Source of the DNA: Polytrichum commune
Lineage: Eukaryota; Streptophyta; Polytrichopsida; Polytrichales; Polytrichaceae
Assembly (NCBI GenBank): GCA_950295325.1
Contig: OX485803.1
Location: 124,001 to 188,000 of the forward strand
DNA length: 64,000 nucleotides
Direction of reading: 5' to 3'
Below the pieces are notes generated by a model. The model did no database searches. It worked only from the letters and a program-made list of their open reading frames with translations, and was not told the DNA's origin. Of the stretch, positions 47,518-58,978 are shown piece by piece (position 1 is the first letter of the stretch; every line of letters starts with the position of its first letter). Position numbers and translations under genes: made by a program.

Positions 47518-50407
47518 ATGGGGTGTCTGAATTCTAAGAGGGCGTTAGATGATAACGAGGGTGATTTTAAAAGCTCACGAGAGAGAAGTGGGAGGACGCC
47601 ACGTCGGGCGCAGACGCCAGCCAGCCATGACACCGATGCGTGGGGAGCACCGGTTCCTATGCGGCCGAAGGCGAAATCAGGGCCAGTGACATCAACAGGA
47701 GGACCAGTAACACCGAAGCTGAAGCCAGTGACCGCGAGTGGACCCTTACCTCGGTCAGCAGCAGGTGCAGCTAAGATTGATGGGCTCAATAATCAAGGAG
47801 CATCACCCAACTTCATAATTGACACGACGCCGGGCATCAAAATCCCACTGCCAACCCAGCCCAAGCCCGTGTTCCAGCTTCAGCCGAAGGCGAAGGCCCA
47901 TAGCAGGACATCCAAATCTGGAGTTCTGTATCAACACACACCATTCTCCAAGATTCCACCGGAAGGTGGCATTCCGGATGTGATTGTGGATATGGGCAAT
48001 AATAGTCCCCATTCAGACCAGTACCTGCCGCCCTGCGGCTCCAGGGTAGTGAAGGTGCCCACTGGAAACTATGAATTGCATTATTCGGTTTTGTCACAGA
48101 GGGGCCACTACCCTGATGCTTTGCGGAAGGCGAATCAGGATACATTTGCCATCCATACCTCTTTTGGGGGTGACCCGAACGAGCACTTCTTTGGGGTTTT
48201 TGATGGACATGGTGAGTATGGGCAGCACTGCTCACACTTTGCAAGGAAAAACCTCTGTAAAAACCTGCAGAATGACTCACATTACCCAGCGGATGTGGTG
48301 CAAGCATACCATTCGGCATTCTTGGCTACGAATTCGCAGCTGCACAGTAATAACCAAGTTGACGACTCGATGAGCGGGACTACAGGGATCTCCATTCTTG
48401 TCCGCGGCCGCAAATTGTATGTGGCCAATGTTGGGGATTCGCGAGCTGTGTTGGCGGTGCGGAGGAAGGGGGAGAAGAAGCTGCAAGCCAAGGACCTGTC
48501 ATTTGATCAGACCCCATATAGAGCAGATGAATGTGCGCGTGTGAGATCGTGCGGCGCCCGGGTGATGACCCTGGACCAGCTGGAGGGGTTGAAGGATCCA
48601 AATGTGCAATGTTGGGATGCGGAGGGGCATGATGATGGAGATCCGCCTCGACTCTGGGTTGCACATGGCATGTATCCTGGCACTGCCTTCACAAGGAGCA
48701 TTGGTGATACTGTTGCCGAAGAGATTGGGGTTACTGCAGTTCCAGAGGTCTTGGTCATGGAACTTCGACCAAGGCATCCCTTCTTTGTGATTGCAAGTGA
48801 CGGTGTTTTCGAGTTCCTCTCCAGCCAGGATGTTGTCGATATGGTTCGTTTCTGAGAATTGAATTAAACTAAACTGTACTTCTCATGTTCTCTTTTTTAT
48901 AGCTTCTGCTGGAGCTGCCCCAATCATTGGTAACTGTATTTCTCCTCTTTCTCACATGGTAACTTGGGAGGGAGCTTGACAGTAACATGTAATGGAATGT
49001 GAGGGTAATGTGCTGTGGTTCATATAATGGAAGTGAACTCGTGGTTCACATCCTTTCAAAGATTCTGATGAAGCTGCCCAGACTGTAGTAGGTGTTCTTT
49101 TCTATGTTCTCACATCTTAACTTGTTGGCAAGATCTTGAAAGTAAGATGTAATGGAATGTGAGGGTAATGTGTCACGAGAGTTAACATACTTGAAGCTCT
49201 ATGGTTCTCTGATCAATCTGCATGTAGCCATGCTTTGTTGCCATGTATCCTCTCCCTCCCTTAGTCTCCCTTCGTGTAGCATATATAAAGATTGCACTTG
49301 GAGCCACTTGGTTTGACCTGCTCGTGAGGTGCATCATTCAGTCCATTATCATACGCTATTTGTAGAGTGACTGGACTCTTGTGATTGACAAATCACTTGA
49401 GTATATGAGTTGGGAGCTAGAAATGTAAATTATCCTGAAAGTTTTGCTTACTGCTCTCTGGAGTCAATCAAGATTGAAATTCATTGCTTGCTCAATATTG
49501 CAACTGTTGGAATGATTGATTGTCTGCTTCCATTGTCTAGTTGAACCTCAACTTCAGGATTCTGTGGATATTCTCATAAAGTTTAAAGTTTTGAGTGCCT
49601 TTTGAATATGAGCAGGTGGGTAAGTATCAGGATCCAAGGGATGCCTGTGTTGCAGTTGTGGAGGAGGCATATCGCATATGGTTGAAGTATGAAACACGAA
49701 CGGATGATATCACTGTCATTGTTGTACACATCGATGGTCTCAGAGATGTAAGAAGGATCTTCTTTTCATGTTGGTCACCATGGATTATAATATTGTTAAA
49801 ACAAATTTTAGGTTTGGGCCTAAAGTTTGGACTGGTTGGTGTGTTACTTTTTCCTACAGAATAAATCCCAAAAGAGTCCATCTGTAGACATGCCGGCCAC
49901 ACAGATTGTTCCATCCAATCCTCCTCTCTCAGAAGACGAACTGGAGCCATCAAAGAAGCCTCGGCCAGTTCGCACTTCATCAAGTGTTCGGCGTGTTAGT
50001 GAGGCTGCCAACGACTTTGAAGCACCATGTGTACACGCTGAGCCACAGCCAAAGACTTCTCGCAAAGAGGTACTTGCCAATTACTTCACCATACCATCAT
50101 GTGAACCATCTGGTGCTCTTTGTCAATATCATAGAGCACATATGTTTTCATATTTGCAGTTTTGGAGGAGAATTGGATCCTTCACATATATACTCCAAGC
50201 ACCAAGCAAAACTTAAATGCGTGTAGGCTTGCAGGGCTTTTAACAAGGACTTGGCCCTGACCGTAAGACATATAATACTGAGTCTTGCTCTTCATTGTGT
50301 TCTCCCATCAGGACAAGTTAAGAGACTGGTACATGTTGATATATTGTTCATGTAATTAATTCACTTTGTCTGCCTTGCAACAGGCAATATATACTAGAGC
50401 TAGGTGA
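47518..50407 (+). CDS. PP2C protein phosphatase, N-myristoylation type
   Basis: This Mg/Mn-dependent Ser/Thr phosphatase has exons 47518-48843, 49616-49747 and 49860-50069 (all phase 0) and possibly a short last exon at 50384-50407. Without that splice, exon 3 reads on to a stop at 50216. The protein starts MGCLNSKRA, with Gly2 and Cys3 suited to myristoylation and S-acylation, hence membrane attachment. A basic, Pro-rich linker follows. PP2C motifs occur in order: ANQDTFAI, FGVFDGHGEYG, SGTTGISILV, YVANVGDSRAVL, GTAFTRSIGD, VIASDGVFEF and TRTDDITVIVVHIDG; the metal-binding aspartates of DGHG, SDG and TDD are intact. PPCGSRVVKVPTGNYEL and YPDALRKANQD closely recall the N-terminal half of the Arabidopsis PP2C-cyclic nucleotide-binding-kinase fusion (At2g20050). 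No nucleotide-binding or kinase exons were seen downstream, so this looks like a stand-alone phosphatase with a Ser/Pro-rich tail. Confidence 0.9.
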
Positions 50408-52081
50408 CACAGTGAGAAGAAGTGATCTGGTGCTGGGACCTCAGGTGTGTGACAGCCCTACTGGTGTATTTGACTTTTGTATGCTTGCCATCTCTTAGAA
50501 CTGCCTCCAGCTGAGGGACAATTAATATTGGTAACAGAATATGAAATGCATTGATGTAGGTTTACTTACTCGTTTATTGCTTTTGCCTGATGATGGATGC
50601 AATCAGGGAACATTTTGAGCATGATTGATACTCTGACTTGATTGAAGGAACCTTCGCTGTGCAGCAGGTAAGCTACCGCCAAAGGCAACAAACAATTTGT
50701 TTGTAATATCTGTCAATCTTTCTTGCAGGCTGTAGATCTGACATGTTGGATTTTGTGGATACCCATTGATTGTTGCTCAACTTCTGGAAACTTGTATTAT
50801 TGCAGTGAACACCTGCTCCAGCGAAAGACTATCTTCCAGTGCCCCAGGGCAGTGACCCTATCCATATAGGGGAGGGATTAGACTATCAGCGAATTGGATA
50901 GGTTGTCAACTGCCTGCCTGTCTCCAAGACTATAGGAGCATCTCATTGCAAAGGCGGTTAAGAGTTTGCTGTGGAGGTCAGTACTATGGTCAGTAGTAGG
51001 ATATTGAATAGGTCAGGCACATGCCAATTTGTGCATGACTTCCAGAGGTTGTCATTTGGGCTGGGGCAAACCAACCCGTACACTGGTTCCTTGGAGGCAA
51101 GGGTTTAGGCATCCAACAAGAAACGAGTGTATGGGTTGGTTTGCCCAAATCCTGTCATTTGCTTGTGAAGGTGTTTGACATTGCTGGGAATTTGTTAGGA
51201 GGCCGAAGATTGTGATTAAGTCACTGCTTGTATTTGATAGGAGACCAAAGATTGTGATCAAGTCACTGCTTGTATTTGAGCTGTAACTTCATCTTTTATG
51301 ACATCTTCACCTTGATATCCATGTATTGTAGCAGGTAGGACTGATTTAGTTCACATGTATTTAATGCTCTGATTGGACATCGTATCCGTGGGAAGACAAC
51401 TGGCATGTACATTCTGTTAGATGTGACAGATGTCTATCATTTTCGACCATATTACTTTCCCCCCCCAAGAAAAACCTTTTTACCTTTTAAGGTTATGTTA
51501 CTTTGATAGCTCTGTCTGTTTGCTAATGGCTACTTAAGCAAAGGATTTAGGGTGCAAAGTCCCAGAAAGCGAGTATTTTACGACACTTAGGGGAAGTTCA
51601 AACATATGGGTAAGTTCGTATTTTGATTGCTAAACTTATCAATCTTAATGGTCAATTAACCTAACTTCAAAATGAACCGAAATGTCAGTCATTGACCTAT
51701 AGTCGTCACCTATCCAGCGTGGGTTACTAGCTCTATTCAAATGGCCACCCTTAAATTACCCACCTTGCTTTCCACTTGTCATCATGTAAACATTTCAACA
51801 TGTGCCCTATAAATTTCAACCCTAAGCCCATCTTAGTGCGCATGAGGTAAGCAACTAGGTTAGGCCCTAATTGTTATGTTAGGGGTATAACGATGTGGTA
51901 ACCTAATCTAGCAATGGTAGCTTAATGTATGAGATAAGTTAAGAAAGAGCAAAGTGTGGATGTAGATAACAAGAACCACGATGTTAAGAGAAGGTACCCA
52001 TGGGTGTGAACCATGCCTTGACCGTGATAGAACCATGTGAACTCCATCTGCTTATCAATTCCAAATGTTCTCCGTTACTTA
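50408..52081. other. downstream region of the PP2C gene
   Basis: Several short exon-like pieces ending in good donors (for example GGACCTCAG then GTGTGTG) suggest 3' UTR introns. No cyclic-nucleotide-binding or kinase motif was found. The duplicated phrase GA(G/C)C(G/A)AAGATTGTGAT(T/C)AAGTCACTGCTTG occurs twice near 51201-51279. Confidence 0.4.
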
Positions 52082-52592
52082 TGCCCCCTCCCCACTTGAC
52101 ATTAGCAAATAACCAAAGACTTCCCTAAAACCCGGGTAAAGCTCCCTGGGTTATAGCGGACATGTCCGGCTATCCCAATGCACCTACAAGAACTTGCTCC
52201 GGAGATTTTCAAGTAGGTTTTAGTTAAGTAGCTTTCACACATGTTCATCGTTTTATCTACCAACCAATGAATGTTGGATAGTTTTTGTCCCATCCCCAAA
52301 TGCCTTAATACTTACCATCGGTTTTTGTTAATGGAGCTCCTCGTGTCCTCATAGCTAAGATTAAAAGCAACCAATCACAAGAGCGGGAGGCAACACTTTT
52401 ATAGGTCCTACATTCTTGCCTCATGTCTAGGTACCGATGGGAGGGTCGGTAGTTTTAGCTTAAAACCTTCACTTTTAAGCCATGCCACATCATTTGCCAA
52501 CTAGGCTCGGCACTAGATAATGTCGATGGTGTGAACGCTCATTTTTAAGAACCCACTTTTAGGCTTAGCTAATGTCAAGTGGGGAGGGGGCA
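52082..52592. mobile_element. Tourist-like MITE, copy 2
   Basis: A 511-bp element with perfect terminal inverted repeats of 25 bp (52082-52106 and 52568-52592) starting TGCCCCCTCCCCACTTGAC. TTA flanks both sides (52079-52081 and 52593-52595). It is collinear with copy 1 at 41098-41617, for example across CCTACATTCTTGCCTCATGT and CTAGGCTCGGCACTAGATAA. The intact ends suggest it is the younger copy. It encodes no protein. Confidence 0.93.
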
Positions 52593-52593
52593 T

Positions 52594-52659
52594 TAGTGTA
52601 GTAGTTAACACGTTCGCTTTACACGTGAAAGGTAGCAGGTTTGAAACCCGTCGAGACTA
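52594..52659 (+). pseudogene. tRNA-Val(UAC)-like sequence lacking its 5' acceptor strand
   Basis: D-stem GTGT/ACAC, anticodon stem TTCGC/GTGAA around loop TTTACAC (anticodon TAC, valine), a 5-base variable loop, a T-arm with loop TTTGAAA and one stem mismatch, and a 3' acceptor strand CGAGACT can be folded from this sequence. The 5' acceptor strand expected to pair with CGAGACT is absent; the end of MITE copy 2 occupies that place. It is either a tRNA gene broken by the MITE or a tRNA-derived SINE head. It is unlikely to give a mature tRNA. Confidence 0.6.
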
Positions 52660-54307
52660 CTAAATTTGTTTGTCAAATGTTTTCTAAATAAATTAGAATA
52701 TTTGAATTTTCTAAATGCCCATGTCTTTTTAAGCATCGCCGGACTGACTTTGAACTTATCAGCTAATAATATGGTTGGTTGTGTATTTCATCCTGTCTTG
52801 CATTACATGCTTCTAACTGATACATGTGCCGAAATATTTAGGCGCCGTTCAATATCGATTTCTGCATGAAATTCATTTCGAAGTCCCAGATACGCGTCAC
52901 TAGCTAAGCACTCTGCACCGTTGATACTGTTCTAGGTGCCCGTGGAAGCTCTAGAAGATAACATTACATAGTGGTAGAAGTGTACCCACCTCATGAAAGC
53001 TGTGCGTGTAAATTCCGCATAGCATTGCACGTGAGGAGGGCAGTTCTGTCTAGCATTCCTGTATAAGCACCATGCGATGTATCACACGCAACGCACCTTA
53101 GATGGAAGGCCAGAAACATTCATCCTCAGATTTGGTTACCCAGACGGAAGCCCACATTCTGCAAAATCTAATAGTGATGCAATTATGCAGATTGCACATA
53201 AATTGCGATATCACTTACTAATTTCGGAAACCTAGGATTTGCTTCTGAGAACAGGAGACCCAAAAACCTAAATACACCGAATGGCCACTATCCAACATAA
53301 TTCCCCAACGTAAAGTTAACAGTATAATGAACAAGGGTGAGGTGGCAATGTTTAACTGTGCGGTTCACCCTAAGAATCTTTGGGTAGAGGGCATACTCTC
53401 TTCCTGACGAAAATAAGGTGCGGCACAAATTTCCACCTTGAGATGCAAAATCTGAAACTGAAATTGAGCTCTACGCATTACCAAAACAATTGACACCGCA
53501 AGAAGCACCATACTCGGACCTGGTACAAAAAGTTACAGAGGATATATGGAAGGAGATACTTGATATTTGGCCCCTCATTGAAGTGAACACCATAGATGAG
53601 TTGAGCACTAAAGCAAAGACCAAGTTCATCTATGCACATGTAAAAGCTATGGATACCATTCCAGCCTATTCTTCTCCGAACAACAGGCAGAGCACCTAGC
53701 AGAACTGAGTGCAACATCTTTCAAAACCACTCCCAACCTAAGGAACTCATTCTACCTGGTTGCTCTATCCACCACTCGCCAACATTCCCCATCAACACAC
53801 CGGAAATGTAAGCTGGCTTGCATGTGATGGATGGCCTCTATGCAGGAGAAATCGATGACATGAAAGTCATCTCTCACCTCAAATTTCACACAAACCACGG
53901 AGTGCAACAATATAAACAAAACAAGCTTCAAGTTCTCTCAGATTCATAGCAGACCATACGCAAAGAGAGGTGACTGCGGAGGCTGAGCCAAGACCTTGTA
54001 AAAAGAGCCAAACCCTAAACCCCTAACCTATTTTAGCTCTTAACACGGCTACTCAACCCCAAACCACCCTTCAACTATACTAGGGGATGAGGCTTGTGAG
54101 GTGGCATGCCACGTAGATGAAGATGTAGCTGCCAACGTGGCGGACGCAAAGATTTGCGTGCTGCTTTGTTGCAATGAAGATTCATCATACTTACGTTCGG
54201 AGATGCGGAAGATGCACTTAATACTCCGCGGTTCTTCAATTTCTTCTTCTCTAGATTTTATCTAGACTATTGCTATAAATCCGACTGTGGCAACATCTGT
54301 TGACACC
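52660..54307. other. intergenic DNA without recognised genes
   Basis: A 69-codon + frame at 53490-53699 (TPQEAPYSDLVQKVTEDIW...) has protein-like composition but no recognised family. Telomere-like CCCTAAACCCCTAA occurs at about 54013. Confidence 0.35.
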
Positions 54308-55540
54308 GCGCAATTCCTCCTCACTCTACGACTTCCGCTGCACCGAGTCTGTTCTTTAGCTTTCCAGGTAACTCCACAATCCCAGCCTCACTCCATCTTA
54401 TTACTGTCTGTCTTCGTTTCTTCTCGTCACTTGGCTGTTTCGCTTTATTCCTTCAGATAGTGTTACTTCCAGGGATGTTCAACGATGTACATAGGGAAGC
54501 GTGGTTTTATAAGCATTTTTATTCCTCGCGCACTGAATGTTGACCTGACCGGACGATCATTTCGATTGATGGATCCGAGTATGTGTAGGTACTTACGCCC
54601 TACCTTCGGTCTGTCTCGCAATAAAGGTTGTTAGCATCCTTTGTTACACGCAATCAATCTCGTCTTATCTCCAACAACCACAATATGGGTGCTTTTCTTT
54701 TAGAGCCAGGGTTTGAACCCCTCCTAGAGAGCTTTCGTCCTGGACTCGACACCTGCATGGTCTATTTTCTGGCTCAATTGCAGCCTGTCTTCATTTTTCT
54801 CTTGTATTGCCTTTTCTGCTTAATTTCGCTCAGGTCACTTCAAGGATGATGTTGTTCAAGTCTTACAGTGGATCGAGAGGGAGTTCCGAGACCTAATTGA
54901 TGATCATATCAGTCATCGATTACTCTTTGATGGGTCCGAGTTTAATTTCCAACTAAGTTTCTGAGCGTCCTTGTTTCACGCAGGCAGCAATTGCAGAGTG
55001 TCTGTCTTCACTTTCTCTTCTCCTCCTGCTTTTCTTGATTGAATTTGCAGAGTATCATTAACTAGGGCGTACTGTTTTCATTGTTCTCTTCTGCGGCCTT
55101 TTCGCTTGATTACGCAAAGTCTATCATCCTTGATGTGTCACCAGCGTGTCTGTGTGAATTGGATCAAGTACTATTTCTTAGGCAGCATTTGGCATTCTCT
55201 GACGGTTTTAACATACATCATTGGGAAATGATCTGCAAGGCCCTTTAGTTCATTTTGTGCTTGTGGGCGACATCCTTGTATGCAATTCAATAACGATGAC
55301 ATGAGCCACAAGTTTAACGTCCACTTCATAGTTACCGACTTGCTAAATACGATTCTGATCATGTAGATGCAAGTGAAGAAACTGGTTGTCTGATGTAAAT
55401 ACAGAGATGACTGTGAAGGTGCACAGGCTTCACTAACCCAGGCAAGTACGATCCTGGAAACCTGTGTAGGAGTTTGGGGATCATACACTTGAAATCCTCC
55501 TCGCAATGTTCGCCCCATTCACAACAAAGTAGTTCCATCC
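54308..55540 (+). repeat. repeat block B, shared with 14169-15960
   Basis: This block is collinear with block A and lacks about 508 bp at the junction near 55130. It shares near-identical phrases such as GCAGCATTTGGCATTCTCTG and GAAACCTGTGTAGGAGTTTG. It lies upstream of HMG-CoA lyase on the same strand. A ~65-bp motif (GAAGAGACTGTTCAGTTGGTAGACC...) just beyond it at about 55560 recurs at about 55867, so local tandem duplication continues toward the gene. Confidence 0.75.
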
Positions 55541-56090
55541 ACCTGTTTGGGTTTCTTGCTGAGAAGAGACTGTTCAGTTGGTAGACCAATTTGTCCACCG
55601 AATTTCTCAGCTCGTGTGCAGAGTGCAAGAATAGGGCGGGCTTGGAAATTAGTGCAATTCAGGTTTGAAGTCATGAGCTTTTGTAGCTTCGAATTTAGAT
55701 CCTCTGCTAATTCTTCCTTCCTCTTCCTTTTTCTGTGGCGGTTCATTCAGGATGCACCCCAATTGATGCTCGGGAGTATCAAAGGCATATTGGAGATGGA
55801 AGATGCACAAGGATAGACCCTTTAATTTCATGTAAGCAGCAGAATTGAATTGATGCTCCGTCTCTGAAAAGAGATCATTCTTGCAGGGTAGACCGATTTT
55901 CCAGCCCAATTCCTCTCTCAGAGTGCTTGCAAATCTCCTCTGGGTATCATCCACTTCGATTAAGGAAAATTGGTTAGGAAATAGGTTAGGAGCCACAGCA
56001 GTCAAGATATACAGACGGTTTCATACACTACATCATTATAGCAAGGGAGTTGAATCCGGAATTGGAGGATTAAGAAGACTCATCATCACA

Positions 56091-58269
56091 ATGCAGGTGG
56101 GAAAGAAAGCAGGGGTGCAACTGATGGGAACCTTGACAAAAAGACCTCACACATTGCAGAATCTTGTACAGCAAGTGAGAACCACCTGGGCTGAAAATTG
56201 GTGTAACTGGGCTAATATGGCAAAGCCCTCTTGCTGTAGCAGCCAACAACAAATTTCTACTTCTACTACTAGGAGTTACGAAATTGATGCTGGAGTAAAA
56301 CAATCCTCTGCTGCAAAGGTTAGGGATGGCTTAATTTTTGTGTTTTGCATCCCAGCTCTGCAACCCTCATGATGTCTCGAGACGTACTCGATTATTCCTT
56401 GCATCATAGGTATTGACAGTCTAAGACACACAGGTTAATATATATCTTTCTGTGTTTTGCACCACTGTTGGGACCTTAGTTCGTATCACATGGTAACCTG
56501 ATGATCACTTCATTTGGTTGTAGTTGGATGTTCACTGTCATAAATGAATTTGGTGAATGTAGGTACAAGGTCTTCCAAACTACGTGAAAATAGTGGAAGT
56601 GGGGCCTCGAGATGGTTTGCAAAATGAGAAAGTGACAGTGCCCACAGCTGTGAAGGTGGAGCTCATTCAACGACTTGTTGCTGCTGGTCTGCCTGTTGTT
56701 GAAGCCACAAGCTTTGTGTCGCCTAAATGGGTGCCACAGGTACAAACAGACATTTCTACGCTGAATTTCTTCATTTTTGCACGAGCTGTTGTTCCAGGAA
56801 CAAGAATGGTCATGTTCATTGTTTAATTCCTAAACCCTAGAACAATAAACATGGACAAGATTGGCATCTGTTGTCACTGAGTGACTTACAGATTGACACA
56901 GTTCTATGCACAAAGAGCTATAGCGTAACATATGCGCTCTGGTTGGAATTCCAAATTTGACAACGTGTGTGGATATTGTTGTAGCTTGCAGATGGGAAGG
57001 ATGTAATGGCTGCTGTCAAAAATTTGAGAGGCAGCCGATTGCCTGTCTTGACCCCTAACCTCAAGGTGCTCCTTATCTCTCTTATTAAAGCTAGACTTAA
57101 TTATGATACCACAAACTTAAGGGCCACAAATAGATAGATAGGCATTCTGCATTTTTTAAATGTGACCATTGTTATTCTCTTCTTCATACTGGAATGTCAG
57201 ACTGCTGATTAAAGTTGGCAGTTTCTGCTGTTTCTCGTAGGGTTTTAATGCAGCAATGGAGGCTGGGGCAAAGGAGGTAGCAATCTTTCCTGCTGCATCA
57301 GAGTCATTTGCCAAGGCCAACTTAAACTGCAGCATTGAGGAGAGCCTTCGTCGTTTCCATGATGTATGCCATGCTGCTAAGGAGCAGAACGTCCCGGTTC
57401 GAGGGTGCACCCTGCTTCTTTTGAACCTGCTGGAGTTTTCTCTTGTTTATTTGGACACCACATCTATCGGTTGTCAAGAACTGGCATTCATTAAAATTGT
57501 ATGTTGGGTTGGAACTGCACAGATATGTGTCATGTGTTGTGGGGTGCCCGATCGAAGGTCCTGTATCTGCTAACAATGTAGCGTATGTGGCAAGAGAGTT
57601 GCATCAGATGGGCTGCTACGAAATCTCTTTGGGTGACACAATTGGGATTGGAAATCCTGGTACTCTCACAATTCTCAGGTCATGTCCTTCTTGAGAAACT
57701 TGGGTTCTGAAAAATGCAGTTTTTTCTGAGGTAGGAAGTACTTGCTTGCAGGAACAGTGACACCAATGCTTGAGGCAGTATTGCAGGAGGTGCCTGCATC
57801 TAGCTTGGCTGTCCATTTTCACAATACTTATGGACTGGCACTTGTGAACATAGTAGTTGCTCTCCAGGTATTTTCTACACACATTGCACAATCAAGTGAG
57901 GTGGCAAGGTGCTAAGAAAGATCTCCATTACTGTCTCCTAGGTTCATAAAAAATGTGTCTTATACATTACATTTTCAAGCACTTGAAAAGCTCAATAAGG
58001 TGTTGGAGTTGCAAATGCAGATGGGTATCAATGTGGTGGATTCCTCTGTAGGAGGCTTAGGAGGTTGCCCCTATGCAAAAGGTGCAACAGGAAATGTTGC
58101 CACTGAGGAAGTTTTGTACTTACTGAATGGTCTAGGAATTCAAACGGGCGTTGACTTTGACAAGGTGATGGCTGCCGGAGAATTCATATGTGGTCATCTT
58201 GGCCGCTCCTCAGGATCTAATCTTGGAAGGGCTTTCAAAAACAGTCGCCAGGAGATGTCCAAACTTTGA
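56091..58269 (+). CDS. HMGCL: hydroxymethylglutaryl-CoA lyase with SKL terminus
   Basis: HMG-CoA lyase cleaves HMG-CoA to acetoacetate and acetyl-CoA, the last step of leucine breakdown. Exons: 56091-56318, 56563-56739, 56985-57065, 57241-57404, 57523-57659, 57752-57867 and 58021-58269. Junctions are GT-AG with matching phases; total about 383 residues from the chosen ATG. The N-terminus ([19 protein letters not shown]...) is basic and lacks acidic residues, as in a mitochondrial presequence; in-frame ATGs upstream allow a longer form. Signature motifs: [44 protein letters not shown] and [14 protein letters not shown], with the catalytic Arg/Asp, Asp, His-x-His, Cys and Asn all present. The usual HDTYGQ reads HNTYGL; neither changed residue is one I know as catalytic. 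The protein ends in SKL, a canonical peroxisomal PTS1. Convergent with NTAQ1. Confidence 0.93.
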
Positions 58270-58978
58270 AGGTGCACATATTGAAGCAAACTTGTATATT
58301 ACATGCAACAGATTGAGATGCCAGCCCTATACTGCTCGAGTATATTCTAGGGTAGTGAAGACTGCCTCTCAGTAAATAGCCATCAAGAAAACTGAACCCT
58401 AAACGCTAAACCATCAAACATGCCTCTCAGTAAATAGCCACCAGTCACTAGCAACAAATTATCTGGATGCAGAAACTTGACAACAAGCCAATTTCTTGAT
58501 ACCAACACTGAAACATACAGTAAATTCCTTCATTGGGAGCCCATGGACATTAAACAAATGTACTTGGTAATTTTGCATACTGTTACTCAAAATATTGTTG
58601 CAGTACCAAGTGATTGTGCTCAAGAGAAGCCTTCTTTTCATCTCTTTTCTGTTATATAAGAGCTTGGATCCTAGCATACAAAGTTGGTACTGGAGAGTAA
58701 CTTGAGGAAGATAGAGTTTGGTCCTTTATGCACCTCCAGATGAGGTCACGTAATGTACGCACTCAAGAAGGATAAGTGCACCCTGGATTTCAAAGTAGGT
58801 TTAGGGTTTAAGTTACCAAGTTGGAAGTCAAGCATAAATGGGTTTCAACTCAAGTTAGGTTCAGTTCGCTTGATGGTGCTACTTGATATTGGATAAATAC
58901 TTTTGAAGAGATGCCTGCATTATGTGAAGCTAGAACTTGATAAACCCTAAAAGCATGTAGGGAGCAAGGACCGGCCTT
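58270..58978. other. convergent intergenic region between HMGCL and NTAQ1
   Basis: Both 3' UTRs and their poly(A) sites must lie here. A 20-bp direct repeat TGCCTCTCAGTAAATAGCCA occurs at 58363-58382 and 58421-58440, separated by a telomere-like ACCCTAAACGCTAAACC. Confidence 0.5.

Noticed and set aside
49860-52081. Search for cyclic-nucleotide-binding and kinase exons continuing the PP2C gene
   Set aside because: No cNMP-binding phosphate-binding cassette or kinase HRD/DFG-like motif was seen in any frame before the MITE at 52082.
53490-53699. 69-codon + frame with protein-like composition
   Set aside because: No recognised domain, no phase-compatible neighbouring exons, and a frame of this length is expected by chance.
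14169-55540. Blocks A and B considered as the two LTRs of one giant retrotransposon
   Set aside because: They are about 39 kb apart with intact unrelated host genes between, and no LTR ends (TG...CA), primer site or polypurine tract was found.
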